Shown here piece by piece: positions 1-12,900 of a DNA stretch of 64,000 nt. The notes below the pieces were generated by a model, which was not told where the DNA came from, did no database searches, and worked only from the letters and a program-made list of their open reading frames with translations. Both the position numbers and the translations under genes were made by a program. Origin of the DNA: Taeniopygia guttata (lineage: Eukaryota > Chordata > Aves > Passeriformes > Estrildidae); NCBI RefSeq assembly GCF_048771995.1, contig NC_133034.1, forward strand, positions 3,410,001 through 3,474,000. Direction: 5' to 3'. How positions within the stretch are numbered: the first letter of the stretch is position 1; each line of letters opens with the position of its first letter.

Positions 1-322
1 GGGTCACTGGTTTGGGGATGGTGCTAAGGTCATGCCAGAAGCATTCTTTATGTGCAAAGGCTCTTTTAGAGAAGTTCTGAGTGGCAGAGCAAACTACCCA
101 TCAGTGAACGTGGGAAAAGTGCATCCTCAGAAGCAGAGAAGCAAAGGTTCTAATGTTGAGTGTAAGCAAGGCTGCAAAATAAAATGGGAGAGTTTGACTT
201 TTCCAGGATACCTTTGTGGCTGCATCTCACAGCCCTCTCCTTCTCAAGTTTTCTGCTCATGAACATCAGTGTTTCTGCAACTTGTTTTCACATGAATCCT
301 CCTTTTGGTCTCGCGGTCTCAG

Positions 323-438
323 AGCCCAAGTCCTCCAGAGCCCTTCAGAGCCGAGTCCTTCAGAAGGCAGGAAGTGAGAAACAGCTGCAATTCCTGGCCA
401 TGAGTGTTAAGCAGCAGCTCATTACCCCTCCTTCCGGG
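323..438 (+). CDS. Possible upstream exon of the TOGARAM-like gene
   Basis: An open stretch follows a pyrimidine-rich acceptor (ending CTCAG at 322) and ends at GGG|GTATTG, a weak donor. The end is phase 0, which is what the next exon at 796 needs. The peptide is Ser/Lys/Gln-rich (includes RALQSRVLQKAGSEKQ), in keeping with the basic linker that follows. Nothing in it is diagnostic of the family, so it may be chance. Confidence 0.35.
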
Positions 439-795
439 GTATTGCACATGGTGTTTATTCTCCTGCCATGGCCTGTAGGAACTGAACTGCCTGCTCACTG
501 GCCATGTGAGCTCTTCATCTGTCTTGGGGCACTCCTATGACTTTCATGCTTCAAGCAGGCCTTCCTGACAGAGGTTGCAGTGGCAGCAGTAGAAGGTTAT
601 GGCACTGAAGTGTTTCACCTCACTGTGTGTAATTGCCAGGGTGAGGATGGGAGACCTTCCTCTGAAACTATTGGAATGTCTATGGAGCTGCACTGAAGCC
701 TGTGGCACTCTGTGGACTCTGTGCTCCTGATGAGATGATGTGTTTGGTTTGTGTGTCTCTGCTTACAGTCTGTGATGTATTTCCATTGCACCTAG

Positions 796-946
796 ATCCG
801 TCCTGCACTCTGCAAGTTGGCTCAAAAGAGCTTGGAGCGGAAGAAAATGGAGCTTTTGAAGAAAGAGTTGGAGAGAAGGAGACAAAATCAAACATCCTTG
901 CTACTTCCTCCTCAGCCAGTTGAGCCTGGGGATGCAGCTGAAGCAA
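796..946 (+). CDS. TOGARAM2: TOGARAM-like exon 1 of those seen (charged helix)
   Basis: The exon lies between CACCTAG and A|GTAAGT, enters in phase 0 and leaves one base. It encodes a Lys/Glu/Arg-rich segment (KSLERKKMELLKKELERRRQ) likely to be a single long helix, then a Pro-rich stretch. It belongs to the inter-domain linker upstream of the TOG pair. Confidence 0.7.
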
Positions 947-3900
947 GTAAGTGGTGGCTACACTTGTGGTCCTTTCTGACCACTTGCTTGCCCTTTGCAC
1001 AGTGTTGCAATCAGACTGGGAGGCTGTTTGGCTTGCATTTGGGTGGAAGCTTGCATAGGATTTATTTCTGTTTCCCAAATAAAAATACAGAAGCATGAAG
1101 TGTCTTGCCCATGGCCTCACTGAGTCAGTAACAGAATATCAGCTTCCCACCTTCACCTCTGAAGTCTTTCAGAGTAGAAAATTCTGTCTTGCAAACTACA
1201 CTGGGGCTTCAGACTCTCTCCTGGAGAGCAGCCTCCAGGGAAGGCAAGTCCAAAAGAATGCTTTTCAACCAGGCTGCAACCTGGAAGAAACAAAGTCCAG
1301 CTCCTTCTGATGAAAACACCAGAGCTCCTCCTCCTGCCGCTCCCTGCTGAGGAGCTGGCACTGCTGAGCTGTGCTGAAGCCCCCAGCCAGTGCTGCTCTT
1401 GTAGCCCCAGGAGCAAGCAGCATTCCCGACTGAATCCCGGCCCAGGGCTCTGACTGCAGGGCTGGGAGCGCTGCCCCGAGGGCGGCAGCAGGGCCCTCAG
1501 GAGGCAGCACGCAAGGCTATCTGCACTTTCTTTTGGAAACTTCCCCTGACAGCCTCTGGAACAGGAAAACAGCAGCAAAACAATACTGGGTCTTCCTTGT
1601 TTCTTAGGGGAAGCATCACTGCAGTTTGGTTTTAAGCTAGAAGAAGGTAGATTTCGATTATATATTAGGGAGATTTTTTTTTTTTAATTAAGGGGGATGA
1701 AAAGCTGGAAGGGTTTGCCCAGAGAAGCTGTTGTTGGTTCATCCTTGAAGGTGTTCAAGGCCAGTTCACATGGGGCTCTGATCTAGATGAAGATGTCCCT
1801 GCTCATAGGAGTTGGACTAGATGGTGCTTAAAGGTGCCTTCCAACCCAAACTCTTCTGATATTCTGTGATTCTGTGATCACTGTCCACTGTTAATGTGCC
1901 ATTGTTATACTTGAAGTTCTTTGGGGTAACAGAGATGTTACCCCCCTCCGGCAAGTTTCCTGGCGCTTTCCATTGTCACCCTGCCCAGCACCCTCCACTT
2001 ACAAGCTCCTTTTCAGTCCCTGCAGGCTTTAGGCTACCACCTGTCGATGGCACAGCTGCTAGTGGGCAGAGAAAACACCCTGGTAGTGACTTGAAGAAGC
2101 AGGTTGTGAGGAAGCAGGACAACGTGCCCTTACTGCCCAGTACGTCCACCATGCATGGGGATGGCAGCTTCCCACGCAACTCCACAGGTAAGCCTGCTCC
2201 GTGGCAGCTTTTTCCCTGCACGGGTTTTACCTTGCACAAGGAGCACAAACTGCCTCCTGCCTCAGCCAGCACAGCTGGGACCTCGGGTTCATAGCCTGTC
2301 CTGAGATTGAACATCAAATCTACTTTGGAGTTACTCCAGCTTGGTCGTACTGTAGCAGTTGGTTCTAGAAATCCATTGGAAAGTTGAGCTGAATGAAATC
2401 GTGGTAAAGGCCTAAGCTTTGCCTTTTGCCCATCTCGGTAACTGGTGCCAGGAGGCTGCTGTGTCTGCAGGGATGAGCTGCAGGGCAGTCTGCCAGGGTG
2501 TGCTCACTGTGCTCCTACGAGAACCACCAGGATCAGTTGTGCACTCACCATCTGGGCCCTCTGCCTGTGCTGCTGTCCAGTTCTGCAGCCAGCTTTTCTG
2601 CTCTCCCAGCAAGGGCTGGCTCTGCACGGCCATCAGCGGCTCGGTGCAGTCGTGCTGCTGCTCCCAGAAGTGCCCGATGGCTCCTCGCTGCCACCATCCC
2701 ACGGGCTGCAATGCCAGGAGGGAACAAGCAGTGCCTCCTGTGCCACCCAGCAAACACAGCGGCTGTGTGCAGCAGATGACAGGCACGAGGGGCTGCCTGC
2801 TGCTCCCAGGCTGTTGGCTGCCTGCAGGAAACACCCAGCAGATAGTCCCTGGTGGCTCTTGTCTCTCCTTTGTGGGTAGCCTGCTGTACTGTGATCCCAA
2901 GTAGGGTGAGATAAGAAGAAGGGAGCTAGGAATGATATTTGGAATGCTCTTTTCTAGTGATGCTGCTTCCATGTTCAGAGTTGACCAGAACTAGCCTGAT
3001 GTGGCTCTCCATCCATAGTGACTCTAGATGTGTGTGTCTACATGCTTCTGCAGGGCCATCACTGATGTCAGTGGCTGGGTGTCAGTGACACCCAGATTAG
3101 CTCCTGTCTGAATATTTTTGATGTTATGGTCCCTCTGTACTTTGTGAGAACATGCAAGGCAGCCAAAAACCCTACACAGTCCAGAGTAGTTTGTCAAGAT
3201 TCTGTGCAATATTTATACTCCAACATGTCTAAAAAGACAGCTCAAATGTATTCATCTACACATTAGAAAATGAGCTTTTTAGTGTACGACATGAAATTTT
3301 TGATTGACAGTGCTTTTGATGACAAATGGGTTTCATAAGAAATGCATTTATCATCTGATTTTTCTCATACCTTGTAAATTTGTTTTCCTTACCAAAAAAT
3401 TCAATTAAGGCAAACCCAGGACAACTTTTTATCAAGAGAGTGCATCTGCCAACAATTTGCATCGGTATTTGCATTCTTTTTTCCCCAGTTTTCATTTGGA
3501 AGGCTTTTTTATCAACCATCTAGACTGGAAATGGCAAGAGAAAGCTTAGGCATTGCACAGTATGCAAACACATCCATTTGATGACAAATAAATTTCACCT
3601 CAGCATCTTTGAAATACAGCCAGTGTGTACCTCTGAAAGAGTAAAGGTTCATGATGCTCGGAAAAGAACAAAATCCATAAATTACTCCCTTCCCAACAGC
3701 AGGCTAAATGTATGTGCACTCAGCTGCCTGCTGTCTAGGATATTTGAGGTCAGTGGACACAGAGGCGCTGTCAGGTGGAAGGGTCAGGTGTGGCTGTTCC
3801 CTGGTAGCTGCTCCGTGGGGATTGAGCCGGGCCCAGCAGGGCTGGGTTGTTCAGGCTTGGCTCGGTGCTGTGGCCAGGCAGCTGCAGGTCTCTCCTCAGG

Positions 3901-6900
3901 GAGCTGCAGAGTGCCCCATCCTCAGGGCTGGGGGAAATCAGGGCGCTGAGACAAGAGAGGCACCTGAGGGGCTCCCTCCTGGCCGGCCAGTCCTGCTGCC
4001 GGCCCTGTCTGGCAGGGAGCGGGAGCTCTGCGGCCGCAGGAACTGCCGCTGGCTGTGGCACCTGTGGCACTCGGAGCTGGCGCTGCGGGGCCATGGGCAG
4101 GTTTAGCCTGGAGCTGTGCCCAGCCGGGGAGGCTGGGGGAAAGCAAGGAGCCCAAGGTGCCCGACAGCAGGGAAGCCTCTGCCCCAGTGCCCGTGTGTGC
4201 CCGTGGAGCCCTGGCTGGGAGATGGCTGCAGGCCGCTCCATGGCGGGGTGCCCCGCCCGGGGCTGCAGCGCCCATGGCCGACCCTGTCCTTACAGTGACC
4301 TCGGAGATGGCCGCTGGTGCCCAGCGCCGAGAGCAGCCGCGCCGTGGGACTGGGCAGAAGGACGCGGCTTTTGCAGCCCCACAGCAGTCCTTGCAGGAGG
4401 CACTGTCCTTGCTCGGCAGCGATGACTGGTAAGAAAGGCCCCGTTCACTCTGCGTCCCTCTTAGCACTAAGGTAGGTTAGACGCGTGTCTTGCTGCTGCC
4501 TCTGAGCCCCAAGAGCCCAGAGGGCCAAAGGGCACTGGTGAAACCACTGCAGAGCAGTGAGAAGATAAAGATTTGAGAGCAGCCTTTTCTCGGCCTTGCT
4601 CTGCAGCAGTGCTCCAGCTGCAGCAGGTCCGTGCTGTTTCCTCGCTTTGCCTGCTGCTCCACGGGGCTGCAGAGGAAATCTTGAGGGAAGAGAGAAAGCC
4701 CTGGAACGAGATGATTTGCTGGCTGAAGGGAGAAGCAGGATGGCAGCAGTTTTGAGTGCAGGCTTGGGTGCCTTGGGCCACTGGCCCAGTGGTACTGAGG
4801 GAGATTCCTCTCTGCTCCCAGTGGTTTGACTGAGCTGCCAGCCTGGTCATTTCAGAGGGTGCTGCCTAGCTCTTGGGTAGAGAAAAATCAGTCTTTTTGG
4901 TACTTGCCTTTCAGGGAGAAGAAGGAGAAGGGACTCTGCATCATCAAACAGCTGGCTGAGTCCCATTCAGAAGTCCTGCTTTGTCGACTTCGTGAGATTT
5001 GCTTGGCAGTTACCAGCGAGGTGAGAACATTGTTCTGAACTGTCCCGCACACTTCATACACGGTAGAGTGTAGAGTAGGTATGTGCTTGCTCATCTCCCT
5101 GTGTGCTTAGGGTGTGCCTTCTCTGCCCAAGCTGTAATTCAACACTGCAAATTAGTCTGTAGACCTGAGCCTGTGTTTTCTGTTTCCTGTCTGAGTGCTT
5201 CAGCTACAGGTGTTGCTTTTTTGAACAGGAGCACCTGAGTCTTTTATCTTTATGACTTGTGCCTTTATGGTTTGAAAGCAGCCCTTGCATTAATTTGCTT
5301 CTTTCTTTTTCAAACAAGAGGCCCTAAAATCAAAGCAGTTGATATTAGAGAAGGGTCAAGTAGCACACTTCAGTGAAATATATTTTTTATGCCTGCAGTA
5401 AGCAGGTCTGAGGGCAGAAATTGGTGCCAGAGTAAGTACCTTTCTGTGCTTGGGCTCTTCTGCTCTTACTGTGCTTTTTTGCTCCTCTGGACAAAGTGGG
5501 AGGTGTTGTGATTTCCCGGGAGTTTTGTCTAAGGCAACTGGTTTTCTTTTCAAGGTGATTCTTATGTTTCCCCTCATGACTTCCCCAGGTGACCAGCCTC
5601 CGGTCAAAGCTGTCTTGCTCTGCAATCGTCACTCTGGGAGAGCTGTTTGCACTCTTGAGGAAGGACATGGATTCCGAGGTGGATGAGGTTGCTCCGGTCC
5701 TTCTCCACATGGTGTGGAACTCCCCAGAGTTTGTTCAGAAGGCAGCCTGTCAGGCTCTGGGGATCATGGTAGAGAAGGTGACTCCTGCCCGAGCAATGAC
5801 TGTTCTCATGGACAAGGGAGTCAAGTAGGTTCTTCTTCTTTTAGTGATATTCTTCACCTTCTCCTGTGTGGGTGGGGGAAGGGGTGAGAGAGAGAGACTG
5901 GGAATGGTGGGAGGGAAGGGTCCTGTATCCTGCATCTTCTGTGAACTCAGGGACTTGATTCTCTTATCAGCCTCATTTCTTTCCTCTTGTCACCTATTTC
6001 TGCCCTCCTGCAGCCTCTTCGCTCTCAGAATCACAGAACTGTAGAATAGGGGCAGTTGGAATGGGCCCATCAGGACCATTGAGTCCAGCTCCTGGCCTTG
6101 CACAGAACAGCCCAAGGGTCACACCAAGTGCCTGAGATTGTTGTCCAAATGCTTCTTTGACTTTGTCAGGCTTGATGCTGTCACCACTGCCCTGGGGAGC
6201 CTGTTCCAATGCCCAACCACCCTCTGGGGGAAAAACCTTTTCCTGATATCCAGTCTAAAGTTCCTCTGACTCAGCTTCCTGCTGCTTCCTGGAGTTCTCC
6301 CAGTCTGTCAGATTTTCCTAGACGTGGTGACCGCTGGGGAAGTGAAAGTGCCTGCAAAGGCCAAGGGGAAAGCCTTGTGCTTTTTTTGGAAGAGGGACAA
6401 TTGCAATTGCAGCTGTCAGCGCTGTTGGGTATTTTGCAGCGCTGGGAAAAACCACGTATCCTCATGATGCAATTAACGTGAGAAATACGGAGGGTACTTG
6501 CTGGGGCGTGCAGCACATGGGGGAGAATGTGCTGGGTGTGGCACAGCCTGCACAGCAGGTGCAGCTCCTGCCAAAAGGAGGCTTGTAGGACTGTCCTGGC
6601 CTAAGAGCTGTACTTTCAATTCAAACTGATGTTTCAGGTAAGCCTTGAGATGATGAATCAATTTACAGGCACCTTCACAGGCTGAGTGCAATGGGACAGC
6701 TGAAGCAAATGCTGCCTTAAGTGTTGGTGCTGGGCCTGATAGGTCCCAAGAGACAGTCTCTAGAACAGGACAACCTGGCTAAAATGCCTGCCACCCTTTC
6801 CTCAGCTTTGGAATAGGGTCAAAACACTCAGCTGTATCCCTTGCCAATCTTTACAAAAGACAGAGGCTGCATTGCTGGATATTGGCAACTTCCCGCCCTA

Positions 6901-9900
6901 CAGTGTGTTTTTCCTGCAGCTGTTTTTTTCCAAAGGTCTGCAGATTTGGGGATGAATGGATGGAAAGAGCCTCATCCTGCTGCAGCTCTGTGCAGTGGGG
7001 GCCGTCTGATGGGTCAGCATGAATTGTCCTTAATTTCTAAATAATTCATATGTATTCAATTCCTTTAATCTTTCTCTGAGTAAATACTGGGAAAGAAATG
7101 GAGTATCAGATAGTGCAGGGAGAATGAATTCCTCCCTCTTCCTTGCAGGCAGTCCTTCTGTACAATGCTAGCTTTGTGTTTATCTGAGGACAGAAGCTTC
7201 TACAGGTGTCTGAAGTTGCAGGGAGAAGCCAGGCCTCGTTCCCCCAGCAAGGACAGGGAGCAGGCTCTGGCCAAGGCCTGTGCTGCTCTTGCTCCTTCTC
7301 CCTGTGCCCAGCGTTTGCTCTCTTCTTCCCAGGAGCCGCTACGCCCAGGTGCGGAAGTGCGCGGCCGAGCTCCTCCTGTCCTTGGTGCAGAGAATTGGAG
7401 TCACGAAGCTGGCAGGCACAGCCAGGGCTGAGACACTGGCCCACGTGGCAGGGACACTTGCTCAGGACCGTCACCAGGACACAAGGTAATGATCTTCATT
7501 TCACCTCCTAAAACGGGAACATGGTTTTGTGTCTGGCTGTAAAAGGTAAAACTACAAAGGAGTGGAAACTAAAGGCAACATTAAGTTACCTCACAGTGTG
7601 GATGAGGGTCAGAGAACCATGGAATATGCCGAGTTTGAAAGGACCCATCAGGGTCATCAGGTCCAGCTGCTGGTTGTGTGCAGGACACCCCAAGAGTTAC
7701 TCCATGTGGCTGAGAGCATTGTCCAAACACTTCTTGATCTCTGTCAGCCTTGGTGCTGCGACCACTGCTCTGGATTGCCTGGGGAAATGACTGTAGTGGG
7801 TAACCTGAGCTTGGCCACCAAGAAGGAGCACTGCCAACTTCCTGTGACTTGAAGGATTCTTTACTGAGATCCAAAGAGCTCCGATTAGCCAGTCCAAAAG
7901 TTTTGATTGGCCTTCGGTGCAGACGATAAAGCCAACGTGTTGGCTAATGTTCATCACTGAAGGATCCCAAACATCTATTTCACATTCACTTAAGACTTCC
8001 CTAGAAATATCTCAGAGGTCTTTAGCCTATGTATTCAGTCTTTCTAAACTACTTCTGCAGGTTGGTAGAATGCTGTCATCTGTGGCTCAGTGACCTCCAA
8101 ATTTCTTCTTGAAGAAATCTGTGGTTTCCTAGTGGCAAAATCAACCCAAACCACCAAAATCCCCTTACTTTGATGATGAAATTGCCATTAATGGCTGCCA
8201 AGGACACCAGAGCAACTATCTGCCCCTGCCCCTGATTATTCTATATAGTATAGAATAATCCAAAGCAAGCATGAGGTGTTTTGTTCTGGCTTCCCTGCCA
8301 GTGAAAGAAAGGCAAATTATTGTGCAATGGCAGCAGGACTGCTAATAGGCTCTGACAACGAAGCAGATGTGTTTTGCCTGTTCCCTGGGATCCTTTGATC
8401 CCACAGAAGCACACCCACAGTTTCCGAGTGAAATGGTATTTTTCTGTGGCCCCACATTCTCCTCTTGTCCCTTGTGTTCAGCTGACAACACTGTGCAGTG
8501 TCAAGTGAAGTAAATCTCCCTCTTTGCTGAGTAGGTAATGCCTTCTCTTGCAAGGATTGCACCTGATCAGTTTAAGCTATCAGCTGCTTCTGTTAACACT
8601 CTTCCTTTGTTCACTTTTCATTTCCTTCCTTCCTTCCTTAGGCATTATGGACAGGAGATGGTGAAGATGCTGCTGAATAATCCCAAATTGAAAAAGCTTT
8701 TGGAACAATCTCTTTCCACCCATGACCTGGAAGATATCCTGACAAGAATTAAGAAGAAAGTAAGCGCTTGGCAGAAGCAGTGTCTCCTTTGTGCAAGTAT
8801 TGCCACTGCTAATATGAGATCCAACATACCCGATGTGACTTTACCTCATTCCTCTTCTGCTGCATCATTTTGCTCCTGGGAATGAGCTGTTAATCCCCAG
8901 CCTGTTCATCTGTAGACCAGAGAGGAACTGATATTATTAGGGAAAAAGTGGGGTTTTGAATTCTTTGAATATCACAAAGGGGAAAGGGAAAGAGGAGAAA
9001 ATGGGTTCACATCCAAGGGTAAGGCCCCACGGCGCTCTCCCTACTCTGCCCCCAGTAAAGCAGTTAAGTGAGAATAGTGCTTCTGAGGATAACAGTGTCT
9101 TTGCAAAAGACACCGGAAGTAGTGGTGCCAAGAACATTTCCAAATATACAAAAGATGTCCAAGTCAATCCTGATTACTGCAATTACTGTCTGTCTTTTGG
9201 GAATACTGCCCTGCTGTCAAGCCCTGTGGAGCTGGAAGAGGCTTGGTGAATTCAACAGCATCCAGTGGGAAATAATTTGTTTGTTTGGGGGGGGATTTTA
9301 TTCTTTTTATCTACATTTGAGACGGGAGTGTGCCTTTGTGCAGGAGCAGGGAGAGTAAGTGTTGAACCAAATCAACTTCCAACACAGTGGGCCAATCCCC
9401 AAAGAGTCCAAATCTGCTGCTTCCATTGAGAACACTCGTTGCCTACCAGTTTACATTATTCCCATTTATGCTCGAGACCAATGAATTTGGGATTTTAGAC
9501 TGCTCTCACTGCTGCATGATAGCACCCATAACCTGCCTTGGGCTATTGTAAACAAAGAGTTGGCATCACTGAATCTCTGGTCCATTTATTTCTGTAAGTT
9601 AGGAAATGTTTCCCTAAGGCTTGGTAGCAGTGGTCCTGGTTCTAACTTGTGTTCTAACCAGGGAATTTCCTATTTTATATTCTAAAGATTCATGGAGTTT
9701 CTTGATGTCTTTGTAGGGGATGGAAAACCAGAAGGCTGAACGGCCATCTGTGAAGAACCTGGCGAAAAAGGGGAGCGACGGCTCAAAGAAGCCCCAGGCC
9801 ACATTGCCTTCTAGCAATCGGTACTTTTGTCAGATGGGAGCACTTTTGTTAGATGTGACAAAGCACATGACATGTGCTTTACATGCCTCTTCCTCAGGAA

Positions 9901-12900
9901 AATCTTTCTGCTGGAGATGACCAGTGCCAGAGATTCTTTCCTTTCCCTACAAATGCTCTAGGATAAAAAATGTCTATTTCTGCATTATGCTGAACACAAC
10001 TTTCCTGGAGGGCTTCCACAAAAATTGGGTGACAAAAAGACACCCATTGGTAGCAGCTCAGATGATCCAGTGCAGTGGCAAGGGCAGTGTTGTGGAGGCT
10101 AGGAGAGGGCCAAGTTTCTGCTGCTGACTTGGAACAAGGAAAGTCAACCAGGGTGTTCTTTTTTAATCCCAATGTAGTCTTATGTCTTTTTTTAGATGGG
10201 TGTTTAAATGAGAAGTCCCAGTCTTGAAACAAGATGCCATTCCCCAAAGATACAGTTCTCATCCATGTGGTTTGGCTTGGCTGATTCATGGTTTTTTTAC
10301 CCTCAAACAGTACGAAGTTTGAGTAGTAGTAATAGTAGTAGTAGTAAGGGAATTCCTGAGCAACTTTGGCCAACAGGTGTGTCAATGTGGACTTTTTGTC
10401 TTGATATTCCTGTCCTTCATATAGTTTACTTGATGGACAGCATGTTTGGTTTATTTCCCCCTGTGCTGCAATCAGCATTTAAGACAGGAATTTGGTCCTT
10501 GCTGTCTCTTCATGCTAGTGGCAGAGCTGCTCGTACCTGTTCTCCTCTGATAACAGAGGGGATTTATTTAGCGCTGTCCCACTCAGCAGTGGCAGAAAAG
10601 TGACCACGTGTCTCAGTAGCATGGCTTGCACCTGCCCGTGCTCATGGAAGAGACAGGTTGATCCAGGAGAATTGTTCCCAGAGAGTTTGTTAAGCTGTGG
10701 ATCTGGTCTCTAGGGAAGCAAACAAAATGTGAGCGTAGTTCTGGCATGTCTGGTTTCTGTTTTTATCTCTGTTACTGATTTTCTAGATCCTTCAGATACG
10801 TCCCTGTTCATCTGTTCAAATGTATCTGAGCTACTTTTGCAGATTGTCATGCCTGGTGTAGAGACTCTTCTCCAGAATGATGTGTTTCCTTATTATAAGA
10901 CACACATGTCCCATATGAGGAGGCATTTAAACTTGGAAGTAGTGTCTCTCTTTCCCCACAAAGCAATGTGACCAGTGTGCCTTGGAAGCCATCTGAAGAT
11001 AGATCAGATGCATCTCATCCTTGGTTTTCCTGAGTGAGCAGTGTGAGAATGTTACTTGCAGGTTGTCTCTTGTAATGATTGGCATGAGGCTCACGTTGTT
11101 CTTCAGAGCCTCATGATATTCTAGCTTGAAATCACATCACTAGGAAAGCTCCTCAAGGTGTTTTGGTCACAATTAACTGAAGCTATTATCACCAAGAGGT
11201 CCTATTTTGGTTTTATTTTCCAGGGTGGAGTCTACCTCTGATGGACGCCTCCTACACCGTGCAAAAGTCCAGGTCACGTTACCTCGAGCTGTGGAAGAGA
11301 TGAAGCCGCTCCAGAAGCTTTACCACCTCCTGGAAGCCAAGGAGTTTCAGATACGGATGGAAGGAGTCGCACTCCTCCTAGAGCTGTGCAAAACCAGACC
11401 CCAGCTCATCTCCACTAACATTACCCAAGTATGTAGGGTATTTTCATTGTTCCATTCCTTCAGCTCCTTTCCCAGGCCTGGAGAAGTAAAGTTAATTCAG
11501 TGTGTCTTGGCAGTACATCCTGGCTGTTTGGGACAGGCTGGTCCCTCTTACCCAGAGAAATGTAATTCAGGTCCCAGGCTTCAGGACAAGTTTTTTCAGT
11601 CCAGCTATATTTGTCTGGCAGCTGTCTATTGATGCTGTTGATCAGATGATGACGGAATTTTCTGCTGGTTTAACTGCTGCTGTCTCCTACTCCCAGTTGG
11701 GTTAGTGAAGAGAATCCAGCCATTGAAAGCAATAATGGCACTTATTCTCTGGACAAAAAATGGGTTTGAGTGGGGAAGAGACGTTTCAGGCTGGGTTGGT
11801 TTCAACTAAATGTTTTTAAAGGATACTTCTGGAAACTCCATCTTGTCTGGCACAGGCACAACTCTGGCTACTCATTTCCATCCTTGTCCCTATTCCTCTA
11901 GGTAAAGATGGTGCTCACCCTTCTTGGGGGGCCTTTTTTTCTCTTTGGAAAAGGAGGAAAACAGCTAAGGACAGATCTATCCTTTCTCCTCCCAGTAGAT
12001 GCTTTTCCCCTTCTTCCAGAAATTGGTGCCTGTCAAGGGACTGAGCCTGCTCTAATGAGAGCTGTACAGCACATTGCATTTCAGAAGTCTACCTGTTAGA
12101 GAAATGGTCTGAGTCCTGGAAGAGTTGGTCAGAGCCCTGCCCTCCTCCAGACACAGGTTCTGAGACAAACAAATGAAAACCTAGATCTCCTCCAGCCATA
12201 GTTTTGGCAAAATCATAATTGCCCTCAGTACCTGTGTAGAAACCTGGGCATTGTAAATATCTGCTTCCACTCTTGTAAAGAAAAGGTAGTCTTTTCAATT
12301 AATAAAGGGAATTGATTGAATGATTTATAGCTGGGGAGAAACATCCAGGGAACTCTTCTGTCCCCAGCCAAACCTCTTCAAAACAGATGAAAATCTTTCA
12401 ACCAGCATGAGGTTGCAGAACCATTGCAGCGAGTGGCCCACAGGAAAACACTGAAATTGTGCATGCAAGGGCTGACCTGACAGGAAGGATGACTTTCACC
12501 TTTTACATTGCTGAGTGCTCATTTCTACATCCCCTCTTCAAACAAGGTCATTTTAATCAAGTTCTCGTGTTATTTGTTCTCTTTGCAGATTTTTGATTAT
12601 TTTGACCTGAGACTATGTGACACGCATAAGAGAGTGAGGCAGAAGGCGCTGGACGTGCTGGCAGAAATCATCGGCCTCCTGGAAGATGCCCTGAGCCCCG
12701 TGATCATCCGTTTGGTGGAAGGAATAACAAAGAATCTCAACTCAAAGGATCCCGGGGTTCGTGCCGCAGCTGTGAGAGCGCTGGAAGGATCCATTGCTCA
12801 TTTAGGTGAGGCTGACCCCTGGCATGGACTCTCCTCAACTGCGTCTCTGTCTCTCCGACGCAAGAGAACGCTGAGTGCCTTGACAGCTGCTGTTGTCTGT

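Noticed and set aside
2412-2972. Overlapping frames of 144-186 codons in a GC-rich intron
   Set aside because: Frames are open on both strands, with no domain, and they lie between two phase-matched exons of the host gene.
3708-4467. GC-rich frames of 123-192 codons upstream of exon 4,296
   Set aside because: Only the final part in one frame continues into a real exon. The rest is intron with low stop density.
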